From Bradysia coprophila (Eukaryota > Arthropoda > Insecta > Diptera > Sciaridae), in NCBI RefSeq assembly GCF_014529535.1, contig NW_023503302.1:2598706-2662705 (forward strand): DNA of 64,000 nucleotides. Direction: 5' to 3'. This document shows, piece by piece, positions 46,964 through 58,427 of the stretch. The notes beneath the pieces were generated by a model. The model saw only the letters and a list, made by a program, of their open reading frames with translations, had not been told where the DNA came from and searched no databases. The translations under genes and the position numbers were made by a program. Numbering within the stretch: position 1 is the first letter of the stretch; the number at the start of each line of letters is the position of its first letter.

Positions 46964-49900
46964 ATGGAGGAGTCACTTCCAACTGGACATACAAAAACAT
47001 CTGTATCTACTTGGGTAGATATAGTCAAAATCCCTACGATCAAACAAGGTCAACTCTTTGAATACGACAAGAAATATGTTATCACAAGTGAATGGAATGT
47101 CGATAATCTAGCCACGAAAAAGTCGCAAACATTCGCCAAGTGTTTTACATTGATTAAGCCAATCAACGAACCAATTCAAGATCTGCTTAATGCATCCGAA
47201 CGTATTTTGGTTGACACACCACCAACTCCTATTGAAAGGTGTTCACATAAAGATGAAGAATTTTCTCGCATATTTTCATTAAACGGAAAATTTGGTTTTC
47301 ATAATTCACAGTAAACTAACTTGTTACTCGAATTCTGGTAAAAGAAAGGCAGTTGTCGTGGAAATAGGAACAGGTGGCGATGCATATGATCTGTTACAGA
47401 TTTGGAATGAAGATACATTGGAGAAGACCTATGACTTGAAAGAACTAGGAAGTCATAAAGCAGTCTATACATCAGGTTAAATTAACAGCCATCCAGTTAG
47501 TATCTGTTGTGAACTTGTTGACCAACAATTTTAGGATACTGGGGTACAACAATGGTCTGGAGTCCCGAAGAGAACAAGTTAATGTATTTGGCTGAGAGAA
47601 AAGTTAAGAAGTCGGATCCATTTTGGACATCGTACGCACGTAGAAAACTCGATAATCCCAACGACACCGACAAAGACAGCGTGGAAAGGGTAAGACAATC
47701 GGAAAATGTCGATTGATTTTAATCTTAATTAGAATTCGATAGGGTCACGAATACGATTTCTATCAAAATTGGGGAGAACAATTGGAAAACTGCTACAACA
47801 GTTTAGTTGTCGTTCTCAGCCTCGATACCAATGGATTTCAATACTACACGCTGCCGAACAATGATTTTCCATGCGATTTACAATGGGTTGGAAATTCCTC
47901 CTTCATTGGCCTGTCAATGATCGATTCGCCTTGGCGTCTAGGTTCTGTTTATTGTGTCAATCGGGAGAGTAGAGTCTTTCAAATGGATGAGCATGGACAT
48001 CGTAAGACAATTAGCACAGCTCTGCTACTAGCATGAACACTGAATTGACAAGTGTCAAATTTGGAGGCTTTAGTGATACGAGCTACCGCTTAGGATTGTT
48101 TTTATTGTATGTTTTAACTCATACAACGAAAACAAGTCATCTATCTGTATAACAGAAACGCAGTGCCAGCCTCCGAATGTTTTCTATGCTCGTGCTAGTA
48201 GCAGTGCTGTGCAATTAGCTATATTAAAGTTACTATCACAATTTGACCGCTTTTATTAGGCTATTTAAGCAGTGCTAAACGCGCTGCTCTATGTCCTCGG
48301 GTGTCGCCATCTCAAGACTATGTCATTTGGCAAGATCGGGAGATTTTAGGTCCACACAATTCCTCGCGCAACATTTTAACCTCCAAGATCTATCCAACGT
48401 CAACCGATCCACGCTACGTGAGACAATTGCATTTTTTTAGATTTTAAGCATTTCACAAATGAAAACTCTCCTAGACTGGCATCAAAGCAGAAACTATTTT
48501 TCTATCGGGTCGTGACACTCAACATGGAGTTCCAGCGGTGTACGATAGCTTTCCAAAGTTTTGCTTTTCGCGGGATGGTAATCATGTCTATTTTCTGACC
48601 AGCTACAATGCTCGGAATTATTTGTTACATATCAAACGCGTAGCTGAACGTTTGTGTGAGTAGAAAAAAAAAACATATCTCTAAGTGCTGAACATACCAT
48701 CTCTGTATTACGTTGCAGCAATCGATGTGGAACTGAAATTTCCCACTGATGTTCAGGCTATTTTATCGGTTACCGATAACTTTCTACTGACTACATGTAG
48801 TAGTTCGACAAAAACTCCGTCTCTACAGTTAGTTGACATCAAATCAGGAGATTTCGTCAAAATTCCACTAAGCAAATCAGCTTCCATCTTTGAGCCTGAG
48901 CCGACAATTAAATTTCTACCAACGGAATTGCCTCCGGAAGAGATAATGCCACCGTCAATTTATATTGAGCCTCAGCGTGAAGGCAAAATTCCCTTAATTG
49001 TTCTGCCGCATGGAGGTCCTCATGGCGTTCTTTCCGATAGTTTCGATCACGATACGGCATACTTTACCAGACTTGGTAATTTTTTAAATTCGTAGCTACA
49101 CACAGCTGCACGAACGAGCTGGTGAACGTTTCCATTTTTCTCAGGTTTTGGCGTTTTCAAAGTCAATTATACTGGCAGCACTGGCACTCGGTTCGACACA
49201 ACACGCAATCTTAATGGCCACATCAGTAAATTAGATGTGCCGCAAGTCCATGAACTTGTCAATAAATTGATTGAATCGAATCCCAATATCGATTCAAAGT
49301 TGGTCTTCTTGTGTGGTGGCTCACATGGTGGATTTATTGTTCTTCACCTCTCATCTCAGTATCCAGTAACATTATTCCTCGCATTATTCATCATTTGCCA
49401 AAGAAACGTTGAAACTTTCCAATTTTCCATTCTCTCTTCCGCAGGAATTTTACAGAGGCGTTGTTGCGAGAAATCCAGTGACGGATTTGAATCCCAATAT
49501 TGGAACAACTGATATCACTGACTGGTAATACAACGACAATGATCCTGTTTCTTTATTAATAATTTATTCCTTGCAGGGTTTACGTTGAAGGTGGATTGTC
49601 TTATGATGAATCGATGTTGCTGATCCCTACCGTACAAAATACTGCCGACGCAGAGAAATTACGACTATATTCGCCCATCAATCTTGTGCATCAAGTTAAA
49701 TGTCCCACTTTGCTTCACTTGGGAACGAAAGATATTCGTGTGCCAATGTCGCAGGGATTAATTTACTATCGGACGTTGCTTGCCCATGGAAAGGATGTTA
49801 AGTGAGTTGTTTATCGGTCTTAAAAACGAATTTTGAATGACACAATCGTCTATACCATATTAGGCTGACAATTTACGATGATAATCATGCATTGGCTAGT

Positions 49901-49981
49901 ACAGCAGTTCGAGCGAACGCTAAAATTGAAATTGCGCAATTTTTCAATAAAATTTCGGGTCAATCCATTTTCAGTGAATAA
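46964..49981 (+). CDS. APEH: Acylaminoacyl-peptidase (acylamino-acid-releasing enzyme)
   Basis: Cytosolic serine peptidase of the prolyl oligopeptidase family (S9C) that removes N-acylated amino acids from peptides. Exons 46964-47238, 47312-47475, 47535-47689, 47743-48001, 48260-48417, 48475-48655, 48719-49075, 49145-49365, 49445-49524, 49577-49801, 49864-49981. All are GT-AG and in phase, 730 aa, the family's usual length. The N-terminal half is the beta-propeller (for example VWSPEENKLMYLAERK, and AALCPRVSPSQDYVIWQ). The C-terminal alpha/beta-hydrolase has HGGPHG, NYTGSTG, the nucleophile motif GGSHGGF (S576), D669 (GTKDIRVP) and H700 (DDNHAL). All catalytic residues are intact. The first intron reads open in frame, so retention would add residues and then stop at its 3' edge. 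Intron 4 carries a MITE. Confidence 0.96.
48014..48212. mobile_element. MITE inserted in APEH intron 4, 5-bp flank duplication
   Basis: Ends GCACAGCTCTGCTACTAGCA and, inverted, GCACAGCACTGCTACTAGCA, about 21 bp with one mismatch. Both sides are flanked by AATTA (48009-48013 and 48213-48217). Interior AT-rich, about 150 bp, non-coding. It accounts for most of this 258-bp intron; the other APEH introns are 50-80 bp. Confidence 0.8.
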
Positions 49982-49993
49982 TATCAGGTTAAA

Positions 49994-50140
49994 GCACTGT
50001 CAAGCACCGAAGCTGACTTAGACATCACTCAATTAGAAGGCCAAAAACTTTGATCGGTTCAGTCCTCTATTTGAGTGACGTCAAAGTCAGCTTCGGTGTA
50101 TTTGAGTGACGTCAAAGTCAGCTTCGGTGCTAGACAGTGC
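49994..50140. mobile_element. Foldback with a tandemly duplicated right arm
   Basis: The left arm contains AGCACCGAAGCTGACTTAGA and ATCACTCAA. The right arm complement TTGAGTGACGTCAAAGTCAG-CTTCGGTG appears twice in direct tandem with a 31-bp period (from 50068 and from 50099). Outer ends GCACTGTC and GACAGTGC pair with the second copy only. Confidence 0.8.
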
Positions 50141-50373
50141 GTTGATCAGGCGAATGAAGTGGTTACCACTAGAAATGGAGACAAATGTAAAGGACTGGTC
50201 GTCATATTTTAACCTATAATCAGTTGTAACTGTAGCGCCTTTTGGGGAAATGATTAAAATTTCACACTTTACTATAACAGCGACAATAAAAACAAAATTT
50301 CCATTTTTGAATTTTTCGCGTTTTTAAATGTTCTTTTGACGGTGAAAATGATCGGATGTGACAATACTCTCTC

Positions 50374-50697
50374 TAGCATCCAAACTCTCTCAAAAAATCG
50401 CTTTAGGGGGGAAAATAAGTTTGAGAAACGCTGATTTGTAATATGGCTTCAAAACAACAACAACAACACGAGCAAACAAAGTAGCAGTGATTCATAAACG
50501 TATTTACCACCTTAATAATTGTAGTTTGGTTGCTATAGCATCCAAACTCTCTCAAAAAATCGCTTTAGGGGGGAAAATAAGTTTGAGAAACGCTGATTTG
50601 TAATATGGCTTCAAAACAACAAAAACAACACGAGCAAACAAAGTAGCAGTGATTCATAAACGTATTTACCACCTTAATAATTGTAGTTTGGTTGCTA
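50374..50697. repeat. 162-bp direct tandem duplication
   Basis: Two nearly identical copies begin TAGCATCCAAACTCTCTC at 50374 and 50536 and both end in ATTGTAGTTTGGTTGCTA. The only difference I can see is in the ACAACAACAACAAC / ACAACAAAAACAAC run. Recent duplication; non-coding. Confidence 0.92.
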
Positions 50698-51017
50698 GGG
50701 CGGGTATTGGATGTGATGAATAACAGAAAGGTGTTAATGACAGCAACGACAGAAACAAATTATTGTAGCGGCAACTTATTTGTTCACTAGTTTAACATCC
50801 TGTTTTATCAACTCTGTAGAGTTCGTAAATCGCTTGGAGCAGAACTGTAATTCTATCGACAACTCGTTTTTCTGGAGCCGAATTTGTTACTCTCTGATGC
50901 TCACGACTTTCAATGAAGTCAAACAATACCCTATCGAGAGCTGAGAGTTTGTTTGTTAGAGAGTATTGGGTGAAAGTTACGAGGACTCATAACTCTCGAG
51001 AAGTATGGTTAGTTTCG

Positions 51018-51078
51018 ATAAGTGGTATGTAAAGAGAAGTGGTATGTAAAGAGAAGTGGTATGTAAAGAGAAGTGGTA
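51018..51078. repeat. 18-bp tandem repeat AAGTGGTATGTAAAGAGA
   Basis: Three full copies and a partial one in direct tandem; the last reads AAGTGGTAAGTA. Confidence 0.85.
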
Positions 51079-51328
51079 AGTACCATTTGAGATTGACCAA
51101 CCGAGTAGCTTCCGCTATCTATAAGCTCTGGCTGTGGTAATATGGTAATGTTATTACAAATAAAGTAAAAGATTTCGTCTCAATCTGTACAGATAATAAT
51201 TGAAATTTATTACCACTGAAGCGTAGCGTCATTAAATCCATCGATTTAATCAGAAGATTGACTTTTTTGGCACTGTAGAATATTATATCATTTAATAGTA
51301 CATTACTATACCAGTGAAGTAATTTGTT

Positions 51329-51402
51329 ATATCGTATCCAGATGGGTAAAAGTATCCGAGGGCTTCAGCCCGAGGTACTTTTACTCATCGTGATACGAGA
51401 TA
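51329..51402. repeat. Imperfect hairpin, about 32-bp arms
   Basis: TATCGTATCCAGATGGGTAA-AAGTA... pairs with ...TACTTTTACTCATCGTGATACGA, around the small palindrome GGGCTTCAGCCC. Probably a short MITE. Confidence 0.65.
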
Positions 51403-51820
51403 TCAAATTTTTTCACGCGTAAAGTATGGCGTTTTACTTTACGAGCGAGGGAAAGGGTCTTCACTAGTGAGGGAAAGGCCACATTACCTCACTAGTAAAG
51501 TAAAATCATTTCTTATTGAGGTAAATATTGTAAGTAAAAGATTAAGTAAAAAGATCAAAGCCGAGTGCTTTGATCAAAGCAGTCACAAATTTTTCGACAA
51601 AGTTGGCTAAGGAGAAAATTTCCTTCTTTCTGATCTTTTAACCGGTCGACGACACTACAATTATAATTTGCTGCTAAAAAAAAAATTATAAAACTTCGCC
51701 AAACGCTTAAATAAATAATTTACAACTATCACGACTTAATTGTATGTCCGCTCATTAACAAATTATATTTCACTTAATTATTACAATCGCATTTTCAGGA
51801 TAAACCATCGTGACTTCATC

Positions 51821-53185
51821 ATGCATCAACCGTTATTCAAGAGCGATATCAAAGCGAGAGAGCTATCGTACAAGCCAACCGCTATTATTATGGGAAATAC
51901 GGGAGCCGGAAAGACGACTTTGGCGAATAAGTTATGTCAAACAAATCACGACGCTGGAGCTGGAGAAGGAAGTGTAACTCAAAAGTTATTTCGAAACGAC
52001 GTATGTTTCGGAATGAATGCATTTTCTTTGATTGATACGCCCGGTACGGACAGCATGGCCAATACGTATAAACATGCGTTCCAATTACGAGAAGCTTTAA
52101 CAGCTACCGCTGTCAATACGATTTTTATTGTCATAAGATATGAAAATCGTTTCGAAAAAATGGTCGAAACATTCTATGCACAACCGGTGCACCTATTTGC
52201 AAACAAGATCGTCGTGATGATTTCACATTTGGATGTATCGGAGAACGCAGAAAAGGATTACGATGGAATTGTAAAAGTGTTTGCGAAGCATTGTCCCGAT
52301 GTTTTAAATATCATTTTCTATTCCCGCAAAAGTCCATGTGCGGATATCGCTGATTGTATGTTCGTGTGCATATCGAACATGAAAGCAGAAAAGATTCAGA
52401 TATCCGATGAATATTTCCAACTAAATTTCAACACCTTCGAGGCAACATTTCAAATGAGTCGGTCCTTTCAAGTTTACCAACATGAGGCTAGGGCGCTCGA
52501 AACTCGTTTAAAAGACTACATTAACTCTGACATGGATAGCAGCCTCGATGAAACGGACGATAGAGACGAGTTACTTCATATGCTGCTGGTCCAGTTCAAG
52601 AATGATCTCGATACGATGTACGACGATTTTGTGAAAGAACATAGAGAAAAGATGACCGATATGAACTACTTTACGTTTCCGATAAAATTGCAAGCCCAAA
52701 ATGTCCAACTGATTGACGATTTTACGAATTTTGTGGTGCCCCGAATGTCTTACAATCTATTTGACAAGCAAGATCCGCGGAATTTAATAAAACGATGTCC
52801 ACACTGTCAGTTGATTTGGTACAAGACGGAAGGCTGTGATGGAGAAACAACATGTGGTAACCGCGGTTTCTCAAACTCTGCTCCCGCCGCATCGTTGACG
52901 AAGCTGTTTAAATATGTAATCAGCTACGTTCATGGCAAGGTTAAGATTCGTAAGAACCAAATTCAAAAGACGTCTCCGATACGAGCGGCTCCGTGCACAT
53001 CAAGCGCCAAAGGTTGCAATGCTAAAATTGTATGGAAAGATCTTCCGAAACTGGATGATGTTTTGATTTTCAGTTTGTATTCCGTAAAAACGATGGATGA
53101 AGCAAAGGAAATCGTAAAGGCTGAACGCTTCAAACTCGACCGGAAACGTTACGAAGGTCGTATTGATACCCAATTCTATACGTAA
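51821..53185 (+). CDS. AIG1/GIMAP-like GTPase with C-terminal cysteine-rich module
   Basis: 454-aa single-exon protein from ATG 51821 (MHQPLFKSDIK). The frame is open further upstream, but that part follows a non-ATG codon and a probable acceptor at 51798. G domain: P-loop GNTGAGKTT (25-33), DTPGTDS (72-78), and a G4-like SHLD (135-138). This spacing and the hydrophobic strand before DTPG fit TRAFAC/AIG1-type GTPases. Residues 220-310 are charged and helical. The C-terminus has CPHC (326-329), EGCDGETTCGN (337-347) and, after a linker, KGCNAKIVWKDLP (397-409). This resembles a divided zinc-binding RING2/IBR-like module with some ligands missing. I know of no functional name; the GTPase call is firm, the zinc module is inference. 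A poly(A) signal (AATAAA, 53228) follows. Confidence 0.85.
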   Translation: MHQPLFKSDIKARELSYKPTAIIMGNTGAGKTTLANKLCQTNHDAGAGEGSVTQKLFRNDVCFGMNAFSLIDTPGTDSMANTYKHAFQLREALTATAVNTIFIVIRYENRFEKMVETFYAQPVHLFANKIVVMISHLDVSENAEKDYDGIVKVFAKHCPDVLNIIFYSRKSPCADIADCMFVCISNMKAEKIQISDEYFQLNFNTFEATFQMSRSFQVYQHEARALETRLKDYINSDMDSSLDETDDRDELLHMLLVQFKNDLDTMYDDFVKEHREKMTDMNYFTFPIKLQAQNVQLIDDFTNFVVPRMSYNLFDKQDPRNLIKRCPHCQLIWYKTEGCDGETTCGNRGFSNSAPAASLTKLFKYVISYVHGKVKIRKNQIQKTSPIRAAPCTSSAKGCNAKIVWKDLPKLDDVLIFSLYSVKTMDEAKEIVKAERFKLDRKRYEGRIDTQFYT

Positions 53186-53227
53186 GTTCTTGTTAATGTT
53201 TAACAATTCAGTTGCACGAAAATGAAA

Positions 53228-53233
53228 TAATAA
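53228..53233 (+). terminator. Poly(A) signal of the GTPase gene
   Basis: AATAAA 43 bp after the stop codon. Confidence 0.6.
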
Positions 53234-53465
53234 AATATTTTGAGTTGGATTACTTCCAAAGAGTGTCATTCGTTTATATCGGTCAATCTGTTACAATTTC
53301 CGATAAAGCTTGTGGCTATGATTCCACAAACCCTTCAGTTCCCCTCAGAAACGTCTCTTTGTGAAAATTATCATTAGTTGTTCACTGTTCTGAGGTGGTA
53401 AAATAAGAGACGATTAAGTTCACCAATTATTAGTACCATGGTACTAAAAGCTCCAGGGCCTTATC

Positions 53466-53609
53466 CAGTGCCGGACTGGCCCTATGGGCGTTTGGGCGAT
53501 TCCCGAAGGGCCTTTTGATTTTTGTATGGATAAATGACGACGACGGGCTTTTCGAGAAATTTCTCCATTCAATGGGCTCGAAGGGCTTTTTTGAGCCAGT
53601 GCGGCACTG
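53466..53609. mobile_element. hAT-type MITE, 144 bp, 8-bp flank duplication
   Basis: Terminal repeats CAGTGCCGGACTGG (left) and CAGTGCCGCACTGG (right, inverted). Flanks GCCTTATC (53458-53465) and GCCGTATC (53610-53617) agree at seven of eight bases, as expected for an aged hAT target duplication. Interior rich in GGGCNTTT words. Non-coding. Confidence 0.85.
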
Positions 53610-53798
53610 GCCGTATCACGGATTACGTATCACAATGCAAGGTTTGTTTTTTGATGGAGTGATGATGGATAAAAACAAATAAAATTGTAATTGAGTTTGT
53701 AAACTTTTGGAAGGTCACGCAGGATCGCCATTTTTTTAGATATGCGAGAAAGGTATTCATATATAGATATGTAGATTTAGATTATGCACCTCTGACTA

Positions 53799-53883
53799 AA
53801 ATGTTTATTTTTACGATTTGGAAGTTAATTACTGAGCCGAAGGCGCAGCTAAATAATCCAAATCGTCAATATAAACATTTAGA
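53799..53883. repeat. Hairpin with about 25-bp arms
   Basis: AAATGTTTATTTTTACGATT at the left pairs with AATCGTCAATATAAACATTT at the right with a few mismatches. The loop contains GAGCCGAAGGCGCAGC. Confidence 0.65.
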
Positions 53884-54868
53884 ACACAGATGCATACGCT
53901 ATTTTATCTGCCGAGAACAGATATATCAAAATAAATAAATTTGCCCTAGAGGGATAACATCGAGATTATCGTTCTAGGCAGATAACCAAAATCAAATTTG
54001 TATGTTGTGGTGAATTTTTAGTCTGAAGCGTCGTGTGTCACCCGTGTATCTGCATCGCATGACCTCCCTCTCCAGAGTTTACAGCCTTGCCAATACCTTC
54101 ATTTTGCCAACAATTTTGATTTTGAACAATTTGCCGAATAACTAAAAATACTTTTTGAGACAAAATAGAAATCATCAACATTTGATATACCCTTTCAAAT
54201 TCGCAGTAACCTAGTTGAATGTCTTTGCTTCATAAAAAATGTTTGTTTGTAGTTATGATTATCATGATTGGTATAGGTGTAAAGCTTAGACCTCAGGCTA
54301 AACAGCCACTTTATTTTTGTGATCAAACGAGTCACCACTAGAGTCCGAATAGTCTTCGAAGCTTCGAAAAATCGATTTAATTAAAAATTTTCCCATCGAA
54401 ATATTTTCTTGTTATGTTATTCTTACTCGTGGTGCCGCCATCTACAAAAGCCACTAAAAACATTTCATGTCCACGAGAGGTCGAATAAAATTTTTTTCAA
54501 GCCATACCAAACAGGGAAAAAAATTATGAAATTATGTTCACCGGAGCATGAGCGAGGTCTCTTGGAGTGAGCTGTTATCTGGCTACTCGGCCGTACAGTG
54601 AACGTGGAGTATTTTGTCAATATCTCGAGTAAATTTTAACCGAATTTCATGATTTTTTTTTGTTTGAAAGGTATTAACGAATGTAAAGCGTTTGTACTAT
54701 TTCCGGTCTTCTAACAAAATGGCTGCCGGCGGACATATTGGATTTTATTAAAAGTGATATGTATTGGGAAAAATGGTACTTAGAGAGTTTTTGTCAACAT
54801 AGAAGTAATTGGTTATGTGTGTGGGGTGCTTCAGGCATTCCATATATGGACTGGACATCTATATTTAA

Positions 54869-54968
54869 CTATATACAGCTATATTGAGCTATATACAGGC
54901 ATATAGAGCTATATACAGGCATATATAGCTATATACAGGCATATAGAGCTATATATTCGCATATTCAT
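54869..54968. repeat. 20-bp tandem repeat CTATATACAGGCATATAGAG
   Basis: Five consecutive 20-bp units; the middle three are almost identical and the outer two are diverged. Confidence 0.9.
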
Positions 54969-56926
54969 CTGTGAAATGTTTATTTATAGTAAAATATAGG
55001 TAAATATAGCGGTATATGGCTGTTTAAATAGGAATTTATGAAAGTTGACTTCGTACGGGGCTGTCTATATTGCCTCCGGCAATTTGTTTGTATATGATAA
55101 CAAGGTAAAGAGTGGATAATGTAAGTGATTTTAAAGGGCGAATAGCTTTTCAGTAGAGAAGAAAATGAAGTAAGAGAAATGAAGAGTTCCACATTAAAAG
55201 CTTTTGATATGAATAGGTGTTTCGGACGGGTCGGCGTTAGCTATGTTTTTTTTTAAATTTTGTGATTTATTTGTAAATTTTCTATCGCAGTTTTTCAATC
55301 AAATTCTTTCTTTCTCTTTCTAATATTTACCAGGAAAATATGAATTTAATTACATCTGTAAGTATTTTCACCGAAAAAGAATCTTCATTTCAATTCATTT
55401 AAAGTGTAATTCTTGATTTATGTATTTTGACCATTGATCCTTTTGTTGGAATTTCTTTTAACAAGTATCTTCTCAACATCTGATCACAATGAACCAAAGA
55501 ATAACCAGAAAAAAGAATATAAACCGAAAAATAGTTTTCTTCGTTTATTTTTCTCTCTCAATATTTCTTTTGTTGTTCAGACCCATATAGCGCCATAACT
55601 TTACACAATTATAGCATTTTTCTAGCAGAGATTTCACTTGGATCGGTCGGTCATTTGTTAATAAAGCATTCAACTTGTTTATTCCCACACTGAAATGCAC
55701 TCTGATTCTAAAAACTACTTTTAAAGGTAACACCTACAAATTAACAAAAAAAAAATAGTTCTACATGTCTACATATATATTCAATGTGTGCATCCAATGT
55801 ACAGCTAGATACATGTTATAAAAATCTCAAGTGGTTATTATTATGTTTCTATTGTTAAGATTTTTGACCCTCTTAAGCGACACAAAGAATTTACTATGAA
55901 TGATATGAATAGGGTTGGTTTTTTCTGTTATTTTGTTGTTCTGTATCGACGAGCATTCTGGCCTTTGTGTTCGTTGTTAAAAAGATGTGTGTAGTAAAAA
56001 TTTACAAAAAAAAAGTTTGTTTATATCAGACAGGTTCAAAAAAAAGTAACAATTTTACGATGCGTAAATGAGACTATTGTGCTGTCATGTATGCATTTAA
56101 CTCTGAATTGCAAATTAAGTGCTGCACAGACGACCTTATGTCACACCGGCGAGAGTGATATGAATATACCGAAGGCTTAAAATGTTGATTTGAAGAAAAG
56201 AGGGCCACTATATCCTCGACATTTTTGTTTGTAACGCAGAAAGAACGCAGTTAACTTCATTTTCGGAAAATTTTCTCATGTTTTGACAAACGACAAGAAC
56301 GACAAGAAGAAAATGACGAGCTCAACGCACTTCAAGCATGAGTGGTACTGTAAATATGGTACTGAAACTTGACAGTGTGTCATAAAACTGTAATACACTG
56401 TAAAAAACCATTTACACGCTCTAATGTCAAAATGTCAAAAGAGATGAACTAAAATATTTCAAATAGACGTCACGAAAATTGACACATTTTTTGCATTTTA
56501 TCGGAGTTAGGTTACATCGCCACAAACATTTAAATTTTCACTGGAAGCTAACACATTTTAACACCAAACGATGGTCGTACTTTTGCCAAAAAAAATACGA
56601 GTCCAAAATTAAATATCATCAAAATAATAATAATATGGCCCGAAATGTAGGCAACAATTTAGCCATGTTTAGATTCCTCTTTAGATCGAAAGCTAGTACA
56701 GATTTTGACGATTTGCATCAGAATGGCATCATCAATATTTAAACTCTAAACTAAAGCTAATTTTGAACGTATTACTATCATAAGATGAGGTACTAAGTCT
56801 TACATTTGGAACCTATAGGTCAGTTCACGACTGGTTGACAAGGGACCTGAATAATCTAGTAGCCCCATATTTTTTGCGAATAAAATTTTTCATTTATGTC
56901 ACTTATTTGACGTTTCGAAAATGAAT

Positions 56927-56959
56927 CGCTCCTGCCTGGTTTATTTTACTCTGCCGTGG
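56927..56959. mobile_element. Solo or partial end of the CACGGCAGAGTAAA MITE family
   Basis: CGCTCCTGCCTGGTTTATTT followed by TACTCTGCCGTGG matches the right end of the element at 10482-10679. No convincing left partner within about 150 bp upstream; TTCACGACTGGTTGAC at 56,824 is a weak candidate. Confidence 0.6.
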
Positions 56960-58427
56960 TCAGGTTCACATAATATTTTTAAAATCAGGTTCAGGTCAAT
57001 CTGGTTTAAGGTAATATTTAGGCTGACATATCGAAAGTCTCATACTGAGCGACACAGTCTCCAATTCTGATTTAAACCTCGAAACAGGTCAGGTTTACCT
57101 GTAAACTGATCCTTTTTTGACCTAAACCTGACTCAACCAATTTTGACCTTTACTTTATCTGAAATCTAAATTAAATGATTGGGCAGACCAGAAACCTGAC
57201 AGACATACCAAACAATTTTTATTATCTTCTCTTTGTTTTCCTATTACATGTTCCCATTGGATTTCTAACGGTCCCAGATAATCGCCTAAGGATAAAGAAA
57301 TCCATTTTGGTAGGTGTTTCTGGTTTCAGATTAATTTAGAGAAGAACACTGTCGAGAGTTATGAAGGAAAGCTTTAAAGGAGGAAATATGATCTGAGTCA
57401 CTATTTCTCCAACACTTTCATATTTTATTTTATAATCTGCACTGATGGATTAGATGCTAGATCATTATTTATTCAGCTTGTTCTTTCACCCCAGCATGAG
57501 TCACATTTTAGTTGTCACACATTTTGCTATTTTATGAACGAATATGGTGCTCAGCGGAGCTTATCGCTTGTCTTCGCGCCGTCTACATTTGATGAAAAAC
57601 GTAATGATTCCCAGTGAAGTTATGAAGATGGGAGGAATGTGCTGTAAATATTTAAAAAAATCCTTTGCTAGATGTCTTATCCCCTTTCGACGCTGTAGTC
57701 TAGTAAGACGTTGAAGCGTAAAAAGCTGGTACAGATAGAGTGAAACATGTCCCTTGTTCATTTTTCAGTAAAATATATACAAAGGAAAAACCGAAATAAA
57801 TTTTTTAGTAATTTTGTACTCTCTGCTTCTATGAGACGCCACATCTTAAATTCAATATTATGTGGTATTAATCGCAGGTATAAATAACCATATATTGAAA
57901 ATAGGCATATACAGTTACAGTTCACTGGTGCATAAAAAAAGTGATGAATTCTCTTGAATATTGTATTCAAGCAAAAACAAAGAATGAATTAGTCATAAAC
58001 TGTAGGTCAATCACTGATTCATAATGTTTTAAAACGCAGCAATAACTTTTGAATAATTAAACGAAATATAGAATTTTTTTGGTTTTTATTAAATGTTTTT
58101 TGTGTGAACAACTCAGCTTCCTATCCTAATTGCTGTAGGTTAGATGGATAATGTTCTTGAAATATTCACAAGATCGATTGGATACAATTTATTTTGTTCT
58201 CTTCCACGTGAACATCATTTAATAGTTGTTTCAATAGTGCATAAGAGAAAAACGGCTCTCCATATGTTATCGACAACGATGGCAGTAAAAAATGAAGGCC
58301 TATAGGATAGTGGCCTTTACGGGTGCTCCAACTTTGTTTCAGTACTTCATTCTTTGCGTTATACACATTTTCAGGTGATATAACTTCACTCTGGTAAAAT
58401 TCCATGAAATTTTATAGGATACTTCGG

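Larger units (their letters stand above)
49982..51798. other. Intergenic region between APEH and the GTPase gene
   Basis: No gene seen; it contains the foldback at 49994-50140, the 162-bp duplication at 50374-50697, an 18-bp tandem repeat and a hairpin at 51329-51402 (each listed). A possible 5' UTR acceptor (ATTTTCAG, ending 51798) precedes the GTPase start. Confidence 0.5.

Noticed and set aside
47239-47311. Continuation of APEH exon 1 to a stop at 47314
   Set aside because: Removing 47239-47311 as a GT-AG intron restores phase and the family-like NSGKRKAVV sequence; the read-through ends at once and adds non-conserved residues.
51740-51820. Upstream extension of the GTPase reading frame
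   Set aside because: It begins at a non-ATG codon and crosses an acceptor-like TTTTCAG; the segment lacks the character of the rest of the protein, so ATG 51821 is preferred.
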